Part shown: positions 58,086-64,000 of the stretch, in pieces
Layout: every line of letters starts with the position of its first letter
How positions within the stretch are numbered: the stretch's first letter is position 1
From: Nephrocerus scutellatus
Taxonomy: Eukaryota > Arthropoda > Insecta > Diptera > Pipunculidae
DNA: 64,000 nucleotides
Direction: 5' to 3'
NCBI GenBank assembly: GCA_947095585.1
Contig: OX352761.1
Location: 112,889,890 to 112,953,889 of the forward strand
Program-made: the position numbers and the translations under genes
The notes under the pieces: generated by a model
Seen by the model: only the letters and a program-made list of their open reading frames with translations
Database searches by the model: none
What the model was told of the DNA's origin: nothing

Positions 58086-59990
58086 TAAGTTTAGTTTATT
58101 AAATTTTACAAGGTTATATTTATAAGAATCATTAAAAAAATACAATAAATACATAATAACTAATGTGAGTTTAACAATCGTAGTAATTGAATCTTCAAGG
58201 CATACTTTACAAGATTTAAAAAATAAAATAATAATGCCTGTGGATTATAGTGATGTGGAAAGACAGAGCTTGGCAAAGCATTCCACATACGTGTTGTACG
58301 TCTAAAGAACGCTGCCTACGTCAGCAATAGTCTTATCGCACGGTTTTGTATTCTATCTAGCACCAGATCGGATATGACAATTCTACTCAAGTTTAGTGCG
58401 AATATAAGCCGTGTAGATAGTACCAGCCAGATCAGACGAAGTGAAATATTTCTTGCACCGGGTTAGAAAACCTGAGCATTTTGGCGACTGTAAATTTGTG
58501 GTCTTTCCAAAGAAGCTTGTCGTTAACGTACATACTAAGAATTCCGAGATTTTTAGTTTCCTCGATGAAAGTGCCACTCCTGGATAATGGCATGGGATTT
58601 GGGATTCGCTTAGACGATAGGAGACAGCATTGGATTTAGGAAGCGTTAAATTCTACTCGATTGTTTTCTCCCCATTTTATTATGCTGTCCAGGTCAGAAT
58701 TTAACGTGCTTAACATACGCACTTGCTTGAGTTCCACATGAGAAGTGGAGGGAGGTTTTTTAAACTTATATGAGAAGCTAAGTGTGCTATCGTCTGCGAA
58801 ATAGTGAATTGGATTAGAAGTCACAGACAAGAGATCATTAATTAATTAATTAACCCATAAAAATTAAAATTTTTCATGTAAATTCTCTAATAACCAAAAG
58901 TATACTGAATTCCACTATAAATGCTGAAATATAAAAACACATACGAAGCACTACAACCATAACAAAACAACCCCTATCGTAAAGCAAGCAGCGCTGCTTA
59001 CACCGCGCCATAGACACAGAACTCCGTCATCATAGTATGACATGATCTGATGCCGCTGTATGGGAAAATTTTTTTATGGGAGCATTCCGACCTCGCGGTG
59101 CGATCACTCTCAAATTTTAATATATATATGCGTGCAAAATTTCAATAAAATCTGGCTTTGGGAAGTGGGTTAAAATTGATCACAAGATCTGACCAGCCAG
59201 CCAGCCTGCCAGCCACGAGCACGCGAAGTTAATATAGAGATTTTAAAAATGAGAAAGAGTGTCGGGGACAAAACAGAGCCCTGGGGAACGCTAGCATTTA
59301 AGTGATGTACTTCAGATCGAAACCGTCCAATACAACTTGAATTGAGCAGTCCAAAAGATAGCTTCTAATCTAATGAAGCAGTTTTTTATCGACTCTTGGA
59401 CAAAAGACCTTGATGCCAAACTCTGTCAAATGCTTTGGAAATATCCAGTGCAACAGCTCTGCTTTCACCTAATAGAAGCAAGGACCAGTTCCACTGTTTG
59501 GTGAGTTATACCATCAAATCAAAGGTGGAACGTTGCCCACGAAATCCGTACTGCCGGTCACTAAGGATTTCGATGGTTTCATGATATTTCATGAGCTGAA
59601 AATTGATCAGCGTTTTCATGACCTTGGAAGGAATGGCTCGGTACAAAGAAGGAGACGACCGCTCGCCTTTTTAGGTACGGACTGGACAAAGCCTGTTTTC
59701 CCAACTTCTCGGAAAGAGTCCAGAAGAATAGAATAGATGGAAAAGTTTTCGCAATGGTAATACCAGCTTGGAGGAACATCTCTTCCCAACGGATTTGCGA
59801 GTGTTGAGATCGTTTAAAACTCTAGCAACTGCACGAGTACGAATGAAGATCTGTCCTATAGAGTTTTCAATACTCGGTGCAGGTGCAGGCGGCATCAATG
59901 CACAATCTGGAAGCGTGGAGCTAGCTGCAAAATGTGCAGCAAACATATTGGCTTTGTCTTTAGAGTTGACAACTGGAGTTTCATTATAAA
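58086..59990 (-). mobile_element. CR1/Jockey-type LINE, moderately decayed, split by an insertion
   Basis: Minus-strand order: MFAAHFAASSTLPDCALMPP and RAVARVLNDLNTRKSVGKRC (59946-59770), HLFYSSGLFPRSWENRLCP (59740-59680), MKTLINFQLMKYHETIEILS-like text, QYGFRGQRSTFDL-like text (59560-59500), ALDISKAFDRVWHQG-like text (59450-59400), then VPQGSVLSPTLFLIF (59285-59243). The frame resumes at INDLLSVTSNPIHYFADDST (58845-58785), with an intact FADD catalytic box. It ends with the thumb and tail (LKISEFLVCTLTTSFFGKTT, about 58550-58490). Several frameshifts. Removing 58843-59244 restores a continuous LIF-INDLL reading. Confidence 0.85.
58843..59244. mobile_element. About 400-base insertion inside the CR1/Jockey-type LINE
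   Basis: Flanked by LINE text on both sides. One edge is a TTAATTAATTAATTAA run (58837-58853), the other CTCTATATTAACTTCGCGTG followed by a GGCTGG-type tandem run (59200-59215 on the plus strand as CCAGCC). Inside are GGTTGTTTTGTTATGGTTGT and ATATATATATTAAAATTTGA on the minus strand. No terminal inverted repeat is obvious, so a MITE, Helentron-like or SINE-like origin is open. Confidence 0.6.
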
Positions 59991-60189
59991 TGAGCGTTAT
60001 TTTGTTGAATATGTGTTTAAGAGCATCTCACCTAAGCCACTGGACCAAATTTACAACATATGTTCTGTTGGTGATCCTAAATCTATATACTGTGGCCACA
60101 CCTCCATTTTTTGTTTGAGTTCGGTCGATGAAGATGTTTTTGAAAATGTGTATTTCTAAAGTATAGAAGTATTGGTAACAATCACCATA

Positions 60190-60275
60190 AATGTTCGTTT
60201 GGTACTCCGATGAGTTTATGTTTTTGGACCCCTTAGGTGGCGTTAGATTCGAGATACATATTTGCGAAAATGTTT
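60190..60275 (+). repeat. Dispersed repeat shared with 25005-25090
   Basis: TTCGTTTGGTACTCCGATGA, CCCCTTAGGTGGCGTTAGAT, TATTTGCGAAAATGTTTATT. Same blocks in the same order as the minus strand at 25090-25005. Confidence 0.7.
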
Positions 60276-63009
60276 ATTTATGTTTCTCTGTGATGAGTTC
60301 AAATCTAGACATTTGGTTGGTCTTGAGTGGGTCTTTCTAAGGGTTTTTTTGTGGAGTGGCTTGAGTGAGCGGGTATCTGTATAAAATAATATTCCTGTCA
60401 GATAAGTGATGGCAATCATTCATGCGGCTCTTGACAGCCTAGTTTGGAGGTGATCCTGTTAGACCTACATACATTCCACATATACGATTACATACTACTA
60501 CCTGATGGTGTTTACAGAAGTATCACAAATACGTTGAGTCATATCCCAGTCAGTTAAAAACCAACTGTACTCCATATCATCGATTTCTGTGCACACAAAT
60601 CTGTTACATAGAGCCGGTAATTATCTTCGGTATAAGTAAGAGAGTTTGAGAGAAAGCGTCGTTCTGTTTTTTCAAAAAACATAAATAATGATATCTTTGT
60701 ATTTCAAATAAATTTTACCAAATTTGTTGCCTTTTAATTGCACAGAGTGAATGTTTTTTTTTGTCGCCAATAAATAATAAGATGAGCGAAAACAGATGAA
60801 GTGGAATTTCAGAACTAATCTGAGAAAAAAAACTCATTTGTTGGCATTTACTTGCAAGAAGCCATTTAAATCATTCCTCGAGTTTTTTTTTTTTTTTGCT
60901 CTCACTCAGCCCGTGTGAAAATCTTAATACGCCGCAATATTTTTAACCATCCCATCCCATATGTTGCGTGCCTCGTACAGGCATCCATTCCCCCGATAAA
61001 ATGTATATGCGACATTTTCGATTTGCTTCGTTTAGTTATTTTAATTCATCTTGCGTTTCGTTTTTTTTTATTTTGTCTTTGTTTATTATAACAAAAGTAT
61101 GTTTGTATTATTTTACTCAAAAAAAAAAACAAAACAAAATACAAAATACCGAAATGCGTCTTTCACATTACAATCATTTTGGCATATACTTGGGGGCCAA
61201 ATGTTGTTCCATCTGTCACTCCGTACAAGATTTATACAAATGTCGCCGTCCGTTCCAAGAAATTGGGTAATTTTGGTCTCTAAATAGTAAATTTGTTTAA
61301 TTAATCATTTGAGAGCGGTCGCAAGTACATATTAAGATATGCGACTTAATTAGAAAAACTTTCCGTAACAACTTTTAACTTTGTTGGAGCGGGTCTTTTG
61401 TGTTGAAGAAGTATTTTAAAATTGATCCATTCAAGCGCAACCTTAATTTCCCATCATTAAAGGGACAATTTTGATTAATTTTATTGCATTTTCTCCCACA
61501 CTCAGCTTGGCAGCTTGGCATTGTATGCTCGATGCAGCCTAATTGGCCAATTAAAATGCAACCACGCAGCATAAAAGTCTTCAATGTCGATTATTAAATT
61601 AATGATGGCATAAGGGAACAATATGGTCTCCTCTCATTTGGCCTGTCTTATTGGAAAACATAAAACCCACACACACAGCCAGCCACATTCAGCCCATTCT
61701 TCATGTGGCCCGACTTATGATGGTAGGTAAGACTCGTACACAGGTAGAGAAGAGAAAATGAAAGAAGAAAGAAAGAAAGAAAAAAAATTGCCGTAAGGGA
61801 AAATTGCAATTGCAAAACATTTGACCGTGACTCGCTTTGAAGTCGGTCGGAGTCAGTCGGAGCCTCTGCCAAGGTCTATACGCAAGCGCATTACATTCGA
61901 GTAGGATATGTTGTGCGGTGTGCTCTTGGAAGTTACAGCTGAGCATCATCATCATCCAGTTCCAGCTATCGGCACTATGATGATACAATCACCCAATTCG
62001 ACTTGGCCACATACAAAAGAGGGGTCATCCATGCATGACTTTTCCTCAATTGCGGTGATCCCTCAAGCGACGACGGTCGTTTGACCAGTCGGTCGTTCGG
62101 TCGATCGGTCGACTGATTCGCTGCCATTAGAGATTAGCAGGAGCAGGACTTGCGATGTATTTCAGCTTTCAGCTCTTGGGGATCAGAGAGCGTGCACTGG
62201 GTAATGATGGCTGGTTGTACGTACATACACTATGGAGCGTCGATGCCGCCGTGTTGTTGGAGCATAAAAATGGAACGAATTTGCGATTCGATCGTTTGCC
62301 GAGACAGACTCGTATACCTACCTATATTAGCAGCAGCAATATGTAATAGGAAAAAAGATTTCAGAAATTAAGGCAGGAGGTTTGTCGGGAAACCACTATT
62401 CACTTAATTGCTTCGATCGGACCTTCTTCTTTTTCTGATTTTTTATCGAAAGTTTCCTTTTCACTGCGTTGTGAATTAATGTGCTCATCATTTCGTATCA
62501 GATTGGATAGACTCTAGCTGTACGTAGATATGCCTTGGATTGAAAATTAAACGTGGTTTCAAGTTGGATGAACTGTTGTGAGTGATCACGTTTGATTTTG
62601 ATATTGGAATTCATACATCAACGGAAGAAGATATTTAATTTTACACTGATGGTATTATACCCGTTTTTGGTGCATTAATATTAAGGTACCTTTTAGTAAA
62701 AACGTGCCCAACTGGAGTATTGTCACCGGTAGACGACGCAGAAGAGCGACAATAAACAAGCTTTTTAAATTCTTGAGCATTATCAAAATAAAAAAATAAT
62801 AACAATGAAAGTAATAAATTGTATAACAAATAAGCCTAAATATTAAAAACCTTTTTCCCTCCAAAACTTAGTGGCTAAATACTTACTCTTACCATCAGCG
62901 CGAAATATCTCGTTGTCATCCAGAATAGAAAGGTGATCACTGAATTTGTGTAGCCCGCTATGCCAGCAGTAAAACCATAGGAAAGAAATGGGTCATTCAG
63001 CCCAATGAT
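60276..63009. other. Unique region with enhancer-like patches, no gene recognised
   Basis: 61480-61620 holds CCTAATTGGCCAATTAAAAT and GATTATTAAATTAATGATGG, dense homeodomain-type TAATT/ATTA sites in complex sequence. 62050-62120 holds GTCGGTCGTTCGGTCGATCG. GAAA repeats occur near 61765-61785. No supported coding frame. Confidence 0.4.
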
Positions 63010-64000
63010 GGTTCTTTGTCTGTGCAAAGCTGTTTTACGGTCATGTGCTCTCTTCTTATGGAGCGCTAATTTGGTGGCCAGCGTTGAGCATAAGATACAA
63101 TGCTATCAAGCTTAGCAGACTAAAACGATCAGCAGCAGCTGGCTCGGCAGGAACTTTACGATCATGTTCGACCGATGCCTTTAACATCTACTATCTCCTG
63201 ACATACATCGCAACGTGCACTGCAGTACGACTCAGATAATCTGGGGTCGAATTACCACATACGTGACTGAATAATGATTTGATTTGGCATGAGCGCTTAC
63301 GTGAACGAGTAACGAGTACTGATCATGCCAATGAAAATACTAGATCACTCGTTAACGTATGGATTTCATTTACACGTTAACTGATGTCTTAGTTCGACCT
63401 CTGGTTGGTTTTTCATCTGACCATACTGGCACTGTAACATACCGCAGAAAGTACCTGAATATATGATGTCATCTTATACAGTATACTGCATACCCAAACT
63501 TTGCTTTAGGTCCACCTTTAGTATCGATATTCCGACTAGAGGAAACTGGAAGGACGGGAAAGTAACTAGGCTATTTGACGTGACAGTCAGAAGTCTTCTC
63601 GGATGAGCTTTTTCTGTTGAAGTCATTTAGGTTTCCTGACTCGACTAGCATCTTTCAGGCGGAGATACTGGCAATAAGGGAGGCTTGTAGGGCATTAAGC
63701 CATAGTACTAGAAGGGATATGTATATGTGTATATGTATCAATAAATCGAAACTCGTTAAACAGTGTAAAGCAGAATTGCCTTCGATTATCCAAAACTTGG
63801 ACATAACCATAGTATGGTGGCCAGGGCATGGTAATATACATTTAGAGGGTACAACGAGTGAGCAGAAAAATTGGAATAGAAGGGGAAGTAACGCCAAATT
63901 TTTTTTTATAATTTGCGCACGCGTAAGAGGCTCGCACCCTTATAATGCTCGGTCATATGCTTGGCACAGCGTGGACGCTGCTCTACTACCAGGTGAAGTA
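63010..64000 (+). mobile_element. LOA/I-type LINE relic carrying a MITE; continues past the window
   Basis: The plus strand reads VLSSYGALIWWPALSIRYNA then IKLSRLKRSAAAGSAGTLRS (63045-63160), YLLTYIATCTAVRLR (63192-63238). It resumes after the MITE: KLCFRSTFSIDIPTRGNWKD then GKVTRLFDVTV (63498-63588), FRLPDSTSIFQAEILAIREA-like text (63630-63690), KLVKQCKAELPSIIQNL (63750-63800), and ITIVWWPGHGNI-like text (63803-63840), where LINEs usually have WVPGH of RNase H. Frameshifted but recent enough to read. Confidence 0.82.
63244..63400 (+). mobile_element. 157-base MITE, Harbinger-like
   Basis: Starts GGGTCGAATTACCACATACG and ends CTTAGTTCGACCT, giving imperfect inverted ends GGGTCGAA / AGGTCGAA. 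CTG flanks both sides (63241-63243 and 63401-63403), a 3-base duplication. Subterminal motifs TACGTGAACGAGTAACGAGT and CACTCGTTAACGTATGG are partly inverted copies. It sits inside a LINE relic, which dates it as younger than that LINE. It shares its left half with 18151-18262. Confidence 0.8.

Overview
This is a eukaryotic, AT-rich, non-coding-dominated window. It most likely comes from a schizophoran fly (tephritid-like or calyptrate; the sequence alone does not decide). The reasons are a two-exon cecropin/stomoxyn-type antimicrobial peptide gene with a 71-base intron, CATA/TATG-type microsatellites, a crowd of decayed APE-type LINEs, mariner-like transposases, a Helitron helicase relic and a tRNA-derived SINE family. 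There are no operons, Shine-Dalgarno sites, CRISPR arrays or rRNA genes. Almost all open frames are chance frames or pieces of transposons.

The one host protein-coding gene I can support is on the minus strand at 38077-38351. It encodes a 67-residue secreted peptide precursor: a 24-residue signal peptide and a 43-residue cationic amphipathic peptide ending in Gly-Lys. Around it are a plausible TATA box, initiator, tandem GATA sites and a poly(A) signal.

Layout. 0-7 kb: decayed RTE-like LINE (165-825) and a near full-length broken RTE-like LINE (3536-6715, minus). 8.7-15 kb: LINE graveyard (LOA/I-type with RNase H on both strands, a CR1/Jockey-type RT relic, an RTE 3' end, a SINE). 15-18.1 kb: mostly unique sequence with microsatellites. 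18.15-20.5 kb: a terminal sequence shared with a MITE at 63.2 kb, followed by a decayed Myb/SANT-like gene, then an RTE-like relic. 22.6-25.5 kb: LOA-type LINE interrupted by an RTE-like LINE, then a Helitron helicase relic and an intact SINE with a perfect 13-base target duplication. 28.2-29.6 kb: mariner end and a G-rich minisatellite. 31.3-36.3 kb: 91-base repeats, LINE relics, a mariner relic, a duplicated coding-like locus and a Helentron-like element. 38 kb: the antimicrobial peptide gene. 39-41.7 kb: about 150-base tandem repeats, a deleted mariner and a 14-base minisatellite. 42-50 kb: GC-richer unique islands, SINEs, LINE relics and a 28-base ACTAGTAC minisatellite. 50.8-57.3 kb: SINE, mariner relics and a C-tract repeat. 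58-60 kb: CR1/Jockey-type LINE split by a 0.4-kb insertion. 60.3-63 kb: unique, enhancer-like sequence. 63-64 kb: LOA-type LINE carrying a 157-base MITE with a 3-base target duplication.

Together this reads as an intergenic or intronic TE graveyard around a single immune-effector gene. The least explained items are the duplicated coding-like locus at 34.4-35.2 kb, the orphan frame at 46.2-46.5 kb, the three minisatellites with units of about 13-15 bases, and an over-represented TACGAGTA octamer. I found no convincing multi-gene undescribed system.
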